Below, piece by piece: positions 1 through 12,900 of a stretch of 64,000 nucleotides of DNA. The notes beneath the pieces were generated by a model. That model was not told the origin of the DNA and ran no database searches. It saw only the letters and a program-made list of their open reading frames with translations. Location of the stretch: NCBI GenBank assembly GCA_946811185.2, contig OX328096.1:64874845-64938844 (forward strand). The letters are read 5' to 3'. Numbering within the stretch: position 1 is the stretch's first letter; each line of letters starts with the position of its first letter. The stretch is from Hippopus hippopus. Lineage: Eukaryota; Mollusca; Bivalvia; Cardiida; Cardiidae. The translations under genes and the position numbers were made by a program.

Positions 1-357
1 CTAGTGACCTAGTTTTTGACCCGACATGACCCATTTTCAAACTTGTCCCAGATATTATCAAGACAAACATTCTGACAAACTTTCAAGAGTTTTGAACTGA
101 AAATGTGGCCTCTAGAGCGTACACAAGGTTTTTCTAAGATTTGACCTAGTGACCTAGTTTTTGACCCGACATGACCCATTTTTGAACTCGTCTGAGATAT
201 CATTGAGACAAACATTCTGACCAAGTTTCATGAGTATCGGACTGAAAATATGGCCTCTAGAGCGTACACAAGGTAAAAGTTGACGACGGACGACGCACGC
301 CGGACACAGCACGATCACAAAAGCTTACCGTGAGCACTTTGTGCTCAGGTGAGCTAA
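1..357 (+). repeat. F1 Helitron-like tandem-repeat element, 3' end
   Basis: About two monomers of the roughly 145-bp F1 repeat (marker GTGACCTAGTTTTTGACC) followed by the F1 tail: a GTTGACGACGGACGAC stretch, CACGATCACAAAAGCT, then the hairpin GAGCACTTTGTGCTC, GGTGAGCTAA and an A run. The left part of the element is outside the window. The hairpin plus CTAA end is what non-autonomous Helitrons show; that assignment is inference. Confidence 0.75.
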
Positions 358-366
358 AAATCCCAC

Positions 367-446
367 AATTTTAGGCACATTTAAGTTGTTGTCTGCAAAT
401 GCTTTGAATTTGTTCAAGTCAATAACTTTGTTGTTTGGTAAAATGT
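367..446. repeat. Solo arm of the TTAA MITE
   Basis: Only the arm with TTGTCTGCAAATGCTTTGAA and the terminal TTTGGTAAAATGTTAA is present; the central hairpin is missing. It lies next to a fuller copy at 465-730. Confidence 0.5.
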
Positions 447-464
447 TAACCCAACTTGATATCA

Positions 465-730
465 ACCCTTTAACATACGACAAATTTTAGACCCTTACAA
501 ATACAAAGCATCTGCAGACAACAAAATTGAAAGTGGTACAAATAAATTAAATCTTTTTGAAAGGGTAGAAAACATTGTGGGAAAAGGAGAAAATGCTGGT
601 AATCAGCATTCTCTCCTTTTCCCACAATGTTTTATATCCTATAAAAATCACAAGTTATAGTTTTAGCAACTTTTAATTTGTCATCTGCAAGTACTTTGAT
701 TTAGTCCAGTCCAAAATTTTGTCATTGGCA
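465..730. mobile_element. TTAA hairpin MITE, two like arms
   Basis: The central inverted repeat AACATTGTGGGAAAAGGAG...CTCCTTTTCCCACAATGTT is flanked on both sides by the TCTGCAGACAAC/GTCATCTGCAAG type of arm. Most copies carry two different arms; this copy carries the same arm twice. It lies just downstream of the last visible UCP4 exon. Confidence 0.7.
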
Positions 731-862
731 CATGGTGTCCACAATTAACTTTTTCCTACAATGCCTTTAAAAGGGCTCTTCTTCAGGGTCAAGAAAACAT
801 GTGATTCTTTGATAAAGGGTTAATTCTGAAAACTCTTGTCATCCATCCACTACACAACCTAC

Positions 863-975
863 CTCCCATATTGACTAAAGCAGCTCTCTGAACATTTGGC
901 ACCCATCCTCTCCACAACCCTCTGACCCCATCTTCTATCACAATGGTTCTAAAAGCATGGGCACTGTTGTTCACC
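863..975 (-). CDS. UCP4: UCP4 exon 6
   Basis: The acceptor is a T-rich tract ending TTTTTTAG before GGTGAAC; the donor is GGGAG then GTAGGT. The exon encodes AHAFRTIVIEDGVRGLWRGW followed by VPNVQRAALVNMG, the end of carrier repeat 2. Its first base completes the Arg codon begun in exon 5, and it ends in phase 1, so an Asp codon (as in MGDLTTYD of the family) would be completed by an exon outside the window. Confidence 0.9.
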
Positions 976-3900
976 CTAAAAAAGAAAACAAAGTGGGCTA
1001 ACCATTGGCTTAGTCAGAGAGTTTTCAATTAAGAACTAAACTTGAATATACACGGAATATTATGTTTTATTTCATGCTTTTCGATAGTTTATCGAGAAAT
1101 AGTGGTGGAATATTGATCGATATTTCATGGTGACAACCAGTGAAACATACTGATTTTATTTTCTAACTCTTCAATTGAAAGCAGAAAGAGTAGTTCCCGA
1201 GCACTGGTAACCTAGGTAAACAGCGTGTGCCATTCAACATGATGGAAATATGACGTAATTTACACCACATTTCTCGCGCTTTACGTAATATTGTAAAGCG
1301 TTGCTATGTGGAGGGTGTACGCCACGGGGAATTACCAAAAACAACTGTGCTGGATTTTTATGAAAACCCAACAAAAACGGGGATAGATGCATGAAATTGA
1401 TAGAGTATTTGTGTATTTCAGTGAAAGATCCAAATTTATTTCATGTTGTGAACATCATCGGTAATATTTTCACGAGTGGCAGCCACTCGTGAAAATATTA
1501 TCGATGATGTTCACATGATGAAATAAATTTCGATCTTTCACTGAAATAAACAAATATCCTCTATGTGGTAACCTCTCTGGTGCTTTTATTTAATTCGAGC
1601 TGCGTGAGAAAATTTGATATCATACGAGAACGAAGGTCGAGCGCAATGTCAACATTTTCTTAAGCAGGGAGAAGCAAATACAAGCACAATGAAAGTTACT
1701 ACAACATAATATTCCTTTTATTATATACCTACAACTTTCAACGACAACATTTTGTAGTTACTGACATTTTTTTCGAAAACGGCAAACAAAATGAAACAAT
1801 TAAGAGAGTGGATGGTAGTAACCCTGTTTATATGAATGGCGGATTAATATTACAGAGTAACATTTTGACCAATTGAATCGGAAATCAGTGCATGCTTAGT
1901 CCATGCACGAGATACGTCATCATACCATATTTGGTATGATGCAGATTTTTTTCTGTTGTGTGTGTTATTTCATCCGATTGCAACGCATGTATTGGAGCCG
2001 GAAAGTTTACTGGTATATGATAAAGAATAATTGATGAACTTAGTCTATGGAAAAAATTAAGTTGATATATTTTTTGTTGAAAGTTTTTGAAAAATATCAA
2101 TATTGCATCAGTAATCATTTTCAATTATAACATGTTTCATCTTTCATTTATCAAACATTAGTCAATTTTGTGGCTTCATGCCAAAATGTTACCTGTAGTT
2201 TTTGTAAGAATTGCAAAGATTACAATCAACAGAAAAAGCATTTCAGAATTCAATGTGATCTTCTTATTCTGCTGTCTTTTTCGGATGGTAACTGAAGAAT
2301 CTATTTCTATAATCCCTTGAAGATATCGTAGGATGCTTGTCACTAAACCATTTAGAACTTTCACCTTGCATATTAATGAGGAAAACAAAGAACAAGAAAT
2401 ATCTTTTAAAAAAGATGGACAGCATAAGAGGCACTGGGATATGAATATCAAAATTTGTTTGTAGTATAATATGAAGAGAAATGATGAAAACAATTCTGAA
2501 AGTAGCTTCTTTTAAATTGTTTTGCATATGGTTGAAAGCAGAATTTTCAATAAGATTTAAGAATGAGGAAGCTCTCGTAATGAGCATTATTGAGCAATAT
2601 ATTAATTCTCATGTTTAACGAAAAATGAGTGTCAACATTCTGCAATGTTTCGAAATATATCATTTGTTCTGTTGTTTATTAATGAATCATGTTTAAATGA
2701 AGGTCTGTTTAGACCATACGATGAAATCTTTAAAAAGAAAAGAAAGTAAATTTGCATGTTTCTGTACAAAAATGAAGCACCTTTCAAACATCGACAGTTT
2801 GTTGTTATCAGAAGGCGGGGCTTTATCACCCCTCTCAATGCTTGACCACACCCACCTACTTTTATTAAGAGTAATTTAGTAAAAACCCAGTTTCTTCGCT
2901 AACAACGCAATAAAACCGATTGTTCCCCTAGGTAGGCATAGTTATTCACGTTGCGAATTAAATCACCAAATTCAAGCCATAACATCTTTTTTCATTGTGA
3001 CAAGAAACGAAATAAGTTGTTTTACAAACTGTTTTTGTGTAAGACAATAGAGCAGTAGCCTGCCGTCGCACTTCGTATTCGGTTTTACGCGAGGAAAAAC
3101 GGGTACCAAGTCTCTTACACTAAACAAAACAGAAAACTTGCCAATACTCATTGCTATTAGTTTATCCATATGATTTAGATTATGGGTGTTTTGCTAGAGT
3201 TTAACATCTGCATGGCCATAAAGTACAACTTTACATAGGTAAATGTGATCATTACGTGATTTTTTAGTCATAAATACTTTTATCCAATGTCGGTAAATTT
3301 CAACTGTGACCTTTATTTTCTTGCTTAGTTTACATATATTTGGCCAATCACAAAATGAGTAACAATTCATTTCCTCCTAGTACTTAAAGTAGGTCAAAAG
3401 TGAGATCATTCAGCTACGCCGAAAAAGTGGTGAATTTTCTGACAATACCTTGGTGGAAGACCTTCAAGTCTGCGTCGCCCTTCCATCTGCATTCGAACCT
3501 TGACTAGATCAGCAGGACTGGCTATCAACTGACCTAAAGAACCTGCTAATGTTCCACATAAAGCACCTTTCCTGTTGGAACAAAAATACATACAATAATA
3601 AGAGGGCTATAATGGGCTTGTATTGCTCCACTTCAAAGAAATTAGATTTGCCATACAAGCAAATGGCCTAATAACTCATCAACCTGTATGAAATATAGTG
3701 AAAATAAAGCAAGCCACCACAAAAGACATCTCTTTTTCATATGCCAAGATGATGCTAATGAATACAAACAGGTCCAATCTAGAATAATTAATGTCAATGA
3801 ACTCTGACAAAGAGTATTTTAATGACAAATTTCACACATGATGGCCCCTTATCGCTTATCTGAGAACAATTTATGACACCCACCCTCTCACTGTGGGACC

Positions 3901-6900
3901 ATCCTTTGACTCAAGAGTAATAAGATGAACCATTTTGGTAGAGGTACCAAATATCTTGGTACATACCAAACATTACAATCCTAGGCCAAAATCTTTGGAA
4001 CAAGACAATTTTCAAAGTTTTCCTTAGAAAAGCACATGACTTGTGAATGTCACCCAGGGGCTACAATTAGTTGAATCCTGGTAGAGATCCACCAGATGAA
4101 GATACATACAAAATGAAACAGGTCAAAAACCAAATGGTAAAAAACAAAAACAAAAAAAATTTAAAGTTTCCACAATATAAAGCCCCTGTAAAATATGTCA
4201 TCCCCCTAGGCAGGGCCAATTTTGAACAAACTTGCAAGTTATTCACTAGTTGAAGCTACATTTGGTAGTCCTAGGATTTATGGTAAGGAAGATTTTGAAG
4301 TTTTCACTATATGAGTAAATGCTAACATCCATGGCTTTAGTTTGATCAATCTTGGTAGATGATAACACATACAAAATACAGGGTGTCCGGAAAGTAAGGC
4401 AACACTTTTGTACATTTATAATTTGGCTACATGTAAAATTTTGTAGCCCCAGGCCTTATGGTTAGGGAAGATTTTAAAACTTTTTACTATAAAAGCCAAT
4501 GTAAAACTTGTCATCCCTAGGGTCAATTTTGACCCCCAGGCTATAATCAGGACAACCCTGGGTCCAACAGATGAAGCTAAATGCAAAATTTAGAAGCCAA
4601 AGGCCTATTAGTTAGGTTTTTTAATTTTCAGTCTAAAAGCTTGTCAAACTCGTGACAAACAGGGAGGCACCAATTTTGACCTCAGGGCTATAATTGACTC
4701 TTTACCAAACAATGCCACATTTTCACGACCCTGAGGCCTTTTTGAAAATTTTGTAGGAAAGGGATAAAATGCTGCTGAACAGCATTTTCTGCTTTTCCCA
4801 AAATGTTTCCTACCCTGTCAAAGAACTTTAATTCATTTTTACCACTTTTAGATTTGTCACCTGCAGATGCTGTTAATTTGGAAAGTCTCATATTTGTGGT
4901 TTGGGAAAAGGGTCAAACATTCTTTGTAGAGGTCAACTAAATAGCTACATGCAAAATTTGGTAGCCCTAGGCTATAAAAAATTTTTGGTAAAGAACCAGA
5001 TAGTTTTTTTAGTTTCCGGCTTATAAGCCTATGTAAAACTTGTGATGCACATGGCAGGGCAATTTTTGACCCCTGGGCTATAATTTGGACAATTTTGGCA
5101 TAACCTCTATTAAATGAAGCTACATGCCACAGTTGGTCACCCTAGGCCTTATCGTTTCTGACAAGAAGATCCTTAAAGATTTTTAATATTTTTCAATTTT
5201 GTTGCCATGGCAAGCAGAGTTTTTACCAGAATCAAATCTTTTAAAAAAGTTCTAAAGAGGGCCATAGCAGAATCATATCTGCTTAGTTTCATCAGGATTG
5301 GATAGGCAGTTTCAAAAAAGATGATTTTCTAATACAAGTTAACACTGATGCATGGATGGACACACAAAAAACACAGGATTATAACATAAGCTTGCTGGCC
5401 TTTCTTCAGTGGAGCTTAAAATGAGTTTTCTTTCATTTTACTATTAGCAGCTAAAAGAAGAGAAGAAAATCCCATGTATGAAGGTAGCTTATTACCTAAC
5501 AATGTACAAGTATCATACCTATTGCAAAGGGTGTCAAGTTTATAACACTTATTTGATAATCTGACTGGCAGCTTCAAGTTCCCGCTGATCATTGTTTCAA
5601 CAATTGTTACGTGGGAAGGAGACAGTGTCATGGGAAGAATGTTGTGTAAAGTACATGCTGTAAGAATTGACCTGGCAGGGTGTGGCTAACCTTTGACATA
5701 AGTCGACCAGTTTATTTTTCAATTTAGTGGCTTCGAGCCTGTTCAGAAATGATTGTTTTAAATCTACGTAAACACATGCATCATAACAGTACTTTATCAA
5801 TTCTTTGCTTTAACGCTACTAACAATGATTTCCAAATTACTCATTTTACCCTAATCTGAAATGCAGTGAACTGTTACATAGCTCTGCCCTGCTACATCAA
5901 TTCTTACACCCAATACTGATAACAGCAACTCTATATTAAAGCATGGAAAGGTGCAATATGACTAAAATAATGTTGAAAATGACATTAAACACCATGAAAT
6001 TAATAATTCAAGGCCTAAGTCCATCAGCTAAGAGCAACACAGCTACACTTGCAACCTGGAAGTAATTAACAGTTTACAGCCAAACTTTCAATTCTTGATT
6101 GACACATACAACGCCACCTTAAGAATCACTGGCATAAACTTGCAGTCACTTCCTTTTTGTCTTGATCCAAAATGTGCTTCTACAAACAGGAAGATTTACA
6201 ATACTTAAGAGAGAGAGCTTTTTTGAAAGAGAAAGGCATTAAGACTTTATTAACAGAAAACATAGTACGGAACATGATAACTGAATCAGAGGAATCAATG
6301 GGATACAAGATCTCACCTACCACAGTGGTAAAAGACCGTCAGCATTTTTCTTAAACACAGAATCCCTGAGATACTCATATATGGTCATCCTACCTCCTGT
6401 GTAAACTGAAACAGTACAAGACAAATATCTAAACCTTCAACCAAACAACAAAAATGTTGACTATTCCAAATTAGAAGCATTTGCAGACATTGAAGTAAAT
6501 GTGAATCAAAAACTGAAATTTGCATCTTGAAGGAAAGGAAACTTTGTGGGAAAAGGAGAAAATACTGGTAATTAGCATTTTCTCCTTTTCCCACAATGTT
6601 TTGTATCTTATGAAAGACAGAAATCATAATTTTAGCAATATTTTATTTATCGTCTGCAAATACTTTAATTTTGGTCCAGTCCAAAATTTTGTTGGTTAAA
6701 TAGCTAACATGTAATTACAGAAAAATTCAATTCTAGAACCTCTCATATCAAAGGCTGATGCTCTAAGCCTAAGCTACTGATAAGTTAACATGACTTAAGC
6801 TCTAATACATGTGAAGTTCTATACATAATTATGAAACTAAATCTGCAGTTGGCTGACAAATATCGCAAACCAGTTGCCTTGTCCCAGATAAGCCAATTGG

Positions 6901-9900
6901 TTTTTAGGAGTGCAGGGCCATTGCCCACTAGAATTATTACCCTCTATGAAATTGTCACTAGGACATTGGCCCATCCAGACATCTGCTTACAGGACATTTC
7001 CCATCGAATATTAACTTGATAGTAAAATGATGGTACAGGGAGACCTTGTGCCTTAAACCATTGTAGTATACTTGATTTTATATAATCACAAACTATTTAC
7101 AATTAAGTTTTATGCTCTTCTACATCAAGTATAGGGAGCACAATTATTGATAAACTTCAGGTGGTTTTAAATACTGGAAAATATGACAGGACTTGTTTAT
7201 ATTTATGTACTAAATATGCAAACTCTTATAGATAAGAGACATTAAAACTGTTGGAAAAGGAGAACATGCTGGTAACCAGCATTCTCTCCTTTTCCCATAT
7301 GTTTTCTACCTATCAAAGACCAATTCCATCATTTGAGCCACATACCTCTGCAAATGCTTTCACTTCAGACAAGTCAACATTTTTGTTGTGTGGTCATAAA
7401 AGCAAAACAGACTTGGTGCCTCCTTCTTTTCAGGACAAATATTTAACCCTATAACACACAATCCTAAGTTTTAATGACCCTGAGAAACAAGCCATTTGAA
7501 AATATTGTGGGAAAAGGAGAAAATGCAGGTGACAAGCCTATCTTCCTGTTTTTCAGCCTATCAAAGGTAAATTCCAGCATTTGAGCCATATTTACATTTT
7601 TGTCCGCAAATGCTTTCAATTTGGACAAGTCTACATTTTTGTCGCGTGGTAAAGAACTAAAAGGAATTTGTCTAATTTTTCAAAAAAGATGAACAACAGA
7701 AACCATGCCATGAAGCTCTTCTGGTCTACACCTAAAGAAAAAATACTTGAGACTCAAGTAAACCTACTGATATGCCTGTATAATGCTGGGGTGACACCTT
7801 GCCAAAGCTTGTGAATACCTTCCTCTTTGACTGGAAATAAAGAAAAGCTGTGATTAACTCTGTAACAAACAATAAAATTTCAGACTCGTTTCAAATGAAA
7901 GCATTACCAAATGACAAGTTAAATGCTACTATTAACATGAAAATTATCCCTCAAAAGGTAGAAAACATTAAGGGAAAAGGAGAAAATGCTGATTATTCCT
8001 TTTCCAATAATGTTTTCAAAAGGCTTCCTGTGTTGGTTCTCTACAGTTTTTACCTACATACTTCTTGACCTGCACCTTAACCCTTTACCAAACAATGCTG
8101 TGTTTCATGCCTGTGGGAAAGAAGGCTTTTGAAAACATCGTGGGAAAAGGAGAAAATGCTGGTTACCAGCATTTTCTCCTTTTTCCACAATGTGTTCCAC
8201 CCTATCAGAAAGCTTTAGCTTATTTTTACAAATTTTGAATTTGTTGCCTGTAGATGTTTTGAAAGTGAAACAGTCTAAATTTTGGTTTGGGAATGAGTTA
8301 AGTGACATAATTATTTCTAAATAATCTCAGAAATAAAATTCAGCTCAAGTTTCATGCCCATCAGACTAAATCTTTGGCCTAAAAATGTCACACAAGGTTT
8401 TTTTCTGCATTGTGAGTCTAGGTGACCCATATTCAACCTCTTAAAAATATTAACAAAGCAAATACAAAGTTTCATAAACATTTGACAGAAAATATGGTCT
8501 CCAGAAAGCAATTAACGTTTTCCTACCATTTGACAAAGTGACCTCCATTTTTACCTAACTTTCAAAACTGTCATGAGTATCAGACTAAAAATTTCACCCA
8601 TAATGTGTACAAAAAGTTTTTCTGAGAAACGTCCCTTTTTGACCCGACATGATCTATTTTTATTTTCAAACTTGTCTGGTATAGGCCTTTACGGAAACTC
8701 GGTTACTTCCCTTCGAAGATTATCTCCCTTGTGGAAATCCCTATTTCCTGGGACTACGATCATAACAATCATTAGGGGCTTGGCACATGATGATTGTGCT
8801 ACTTTGTGCTTAAAGAGAATATATTTCGATAAAAAATCCGAATATCTGTGTATAAATATTTATATGCAGATATTCAGAATTTTTTTTTATTGAAATGTTG
8901 TCTTTAAACACAAATTATTATATGCCGAGTCCCTGTGATAACAATGGCCGAACAAAAAAAGAAAAGAAATCATTTGTGATTTTCGTCATCCAGTTAACTT
9001 TCCAAAATCGCAATAACTCGCTCCTAAAAATTATTACTCGGAGATAAGTAACACGTCTGACCTGCTGCTCTGTATCGCACACTGTTGGCAAACGTATCGG
9101 ATTTGTTCAATTAAATTCTGTTGAATTTCTCAGACAATTGTGAAAAAGACGCCTAAACTTGTTGCAGTTAAGATAATGTCATTTATATGCCAAAAAATCT
9201 GCAGCGCTGGTAGTTGCATCAACTATCACTTTCTAAAGACACAAAAAATGTTATTACTGACCAAAACGAAGCCCCGCGATAGAAATAACAGATTTTTCGC
9301 AGACTGCCTTGGTTTTACCACGGGTCATAAAATACACTAACCCTGATTTTATAGGACAAGGAATTTAAAAAGAAAACAAAAAAAAAAGAAGCAATGAATT
9401 CCGACATGCAGTTAAAACAGTGACCTATAACATTGCATATGAGAACAGAATGTGTTCGGACAGGAAACTTACATCATTAGGTGTCGAATTTAAAATGGAC
9501 TTACCCTCTGGAACATTTTTTTAATAATTCCAAATACTATATTTACAAATGATCAACATAAGATTGAAAAGGAACGAGACTTTAATATGACACGTCTGTG
9601 TTAATCTGCGCCTAGCATGTGTGCCAAAAGGCTTCTGTAGGTCACCCACTTTGTCCGTGAAATACCGAGATCAAAGAACACCCAGCTAACCCTTTACCAG
9701 CTTCTCAACGAAAGCAATTACAGCACATACATTTATTTCGCCACTCATAATGAAGCTGGAATTACCTATTTCTGGAGGGGGAATGGAAGGTTTAAAATTT
9801 GAATTGACCTTGTTGTAAAAGTCATCTATTCAGTAGTTCAAGCAGGAGGATGACAAAAAAGCATTTAGACATCTTGATTTTTTTTTTGGGGGGTGGGGGG

Positions 9901-12900
9901 GTGGGGGGGGGCTTATGGCTTTTTTTAAATAAATTCGAACTATATGGGGTTTCAGATTTAAATAAACGGACTATCCATTTCTCTTTTTTAGATTACAAAA
10001 TATTATCACTTTCAACATTTTATATAAATAGATCGAACCAATGATCCCAGTGTTTCAAACCAAGTCGGTTCGACTTAGCTACCGGGTTCGGCAAATGGCA
10101 AAACTTTGGACTAGTCCAAATCCAAAGCATTTGAAGCCGACAGGTTAAACATGGGTCAAATGGTGGAAATTGCCTTTGAAAAAGTGGAAAATATTGCTGG
10201 GAATGAGAAAAGGCATTTTCTCCTTTTCAAATATTTTCTAAGACGCCTTCTTCCCCGGGGTCGTTAAAACTCCGGATTGTTTGGTTGGGAGAAGGTTAAT
10301 AAGTGTCTCTTAAGAGGCAGGAACAGTCCATTTACCGAAATTACAGCACTACATGCATACCTTGAATTGTCAAGAAATCCTGATCTCAAAAAATTATCAT
10401 GTTCCTTTAGACACATGTAATAACTATTAGTCTAGATCATGAATATAATAAATGTAGCTTTAGTTCAAATTTTAAATCTTCCAGTCTCCCTTCACAAAAT
10501 ACTTATGTTCCATCATCTTTTTGAGTTAAAAAGACATACGTCAAAATTATTCTTCATTTAAATGTGTGAAGGGTTAATTCGGTGTGTTCCTTTGATCTCG
10601 GTATCGCACTGCCGGGTGGGCGACTGAAGAGTCGTAAAGTACAAATTAACGCGCACGTGTCACATCAACCCTTTACCAAACGACAAAATTTTAAGCTAGT
10701 GTATACTGAATGCATTTACCAACAATGAGGTAATGTTACTCGAATTATGAATTTTTTTTTCTTTGAAAAGGTAGAAACAATGTGGGAAAGGGAGAATAGT
10801 TTGTTCATCAGCATTTTTTTCTTTTTTCGCTTATAATTCCGAAAGCCATCTTCCTCGGGGTCGTTAAAACCCGGGGATTGTTTGGTAAAGGATTAAACAG
10901 ACTCTTCTTAACTGTTTTTGATCTCAGTTCACCATTATGTTGTTCATTTGTGGATAGATTTGGAATTTAACACAAGTAACAGAGGGTAACTTCATTCTTA
11001 GTCTCTACTTCCATATTGCTTCCGTGCTTGTGTAGTCTTCGGAAGTAGAAGTTGCGCTTGTGTGCATGCGTAATCGTAGAGTACTCAAGGGGAGGCTACC
11101 TAGTTTCCCGAAAGGCCTATATATCTATTATTCTGACCAACTGTCATGAGTATTGCACAGAAAATGTTGCACAAGGCTTTTTCTAAGAGTGCCCCAGTGA
11201 CTTATTTTTTGACCAAATGTGACCCATTTTCATACTCATTCAAGAAACATGTATCAACCATGCAAACACTCTGACTAGCTCTCATGAATGTTGAACTGAA
11301 AACATGGCCTCGATAGTGTACACCTTTTCACATAATTTCCCCTATTACCTACTTTTTCAGCCTTATGCGACACTTTATTATATAAACCATCTGAATTATA
11401 ACGGAGACAAAGATTCTAGCCAACTTTCATGAGTATTGGACTGAAAATGTTGCCTCAAGAATGCACACAAGGTGAAAGTTGACATCAAATGACAGATAAC
11501 AGACACAGCAAGATCCCAAGAGCTCACCTTAAGCTCTTTGTGTACAAGTCAGTTAACCCTTTACTACACGATCCCAAGTTTAAACCACCTTGAGGAAGAA
11601 TCCTTTGGAAAACATTGTGGGAAAAAGGAGAAAATTTACCACAATGCTTTCTACCCTATATGAGACAAATCTTATCATATGAGTTATATCATAGTTTGTC
11701 TTCTGCAGTATACTTTGGATTGGACAAGTCTAAATTTTTCTTAGAAAGAACAATACATTTCTTACAGTGCAAATCACCAGCAGAGGTCTCTCTCACAGTA
11801 CATGCATAACTATTCATTTTTTTTTCTTTGCAAAATTATTCATGTTGGATATGCATATTGTACAAGTATGAATGTACTTTACTTAAAAAGTTGACTGAAG
11901 CAATCTAACCCATTCCTTTCAGGTAACAACAAGTTAATAGTGAAATAAGTCTAAAACTTGCTAGTTTTTATCTAGGAAATTAAATCTGCATTCTCTTAAG
12001 TATCTGTAATACAATACCTATCCCATGAAGTATTTGATACATTCCCCGATCTGCATGAGACACAGTTGCTGACCCTGTTACACTGATTTCTCCTTGGATT
12101 TGAAGGCGGGTTTTTGTTAAATCTAATGGAAATGTGACTGAAATGGAAAAAAAAAAAACCACATCGAGAGAAACCACATCAAGAGACACAAGAGGCCTCA
12201 AATAGCTGTACTGGCTATTACCAATTAGTATATTTTTTTTTTGAGAAACAAATACTAAAGATCAAACATAAACTTTCCTAAGATAATACATGTAGATGGT
12301 TGACGTATTGGATTGGGAAAGTTTATCTGGCAAGGCGTAAGAAATTCATATGGTGAGCCAAAGGGAATCAGGTAAAATTTTGAAGCCGGGCTTTATAAAC
12401 TTTTCCATTCAAAGACACCACCAGTCTATTCTATTTATCCTGCTTCTCATTTATAATCTGTATCCGACTAAATTGAATATTTTGCTAGAAATATCGCACA
12501 TATTGACTTCTTTTTTCATTTAGAGAAAAGTTGTAGAACTGTGTAAAGTGATCTTTTCCTGGATATGTACCTGCAATAATGAACTCATGAATGATATTGA
12601 TTAACTCTTTACCAAATGACAAAGTTTTGGACTTGTCCAAATCCAAAGCATTTGCAGACGAGATATTAGATATGACTCAAATGGTAAAATATGTCATTAA
12701 AGGCCAGAAAACACTTTGGGAAAAGGAGAAAATGCTGGTTACCAGCATTTTCTCCTTATCCCAAATTGTTTTCTAAAGATTTCCTCCCCAGGGTCATTGA
12801 AACTTGGGATTGTGTGGTAAAGTGTTAAGAAATGCACACGACATTTACGCGCAGAAAAACGTTTTGGCAAAGGAAAGAAGTATTTCTCTTGTTGTAGTCT

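Noticed and set aside
9..224. Minus-strand open frame as a small protein gene
   Set aside because: It is an F1 monomer; the same peptide recurs in nearly every F1 array in shifted frames, so it is repeat-derived.
1885..2587. Several overlapping minus-strand frames as hypothetical exons
   Set aside because: Phe/Ile/Leu-rich text from AT-rich intron DNA; overlapping frames and no motif or splice support.
7690..7735. Alternative UCP4 exon starting GTGTAGACCAGAAG after an acceptor-like TTTTCTTTAG
   Set aside because: It does not continue the carrier pattern; exon 4 at 6321-6405 gives RHIIYTGGRM and fits both phase and family.
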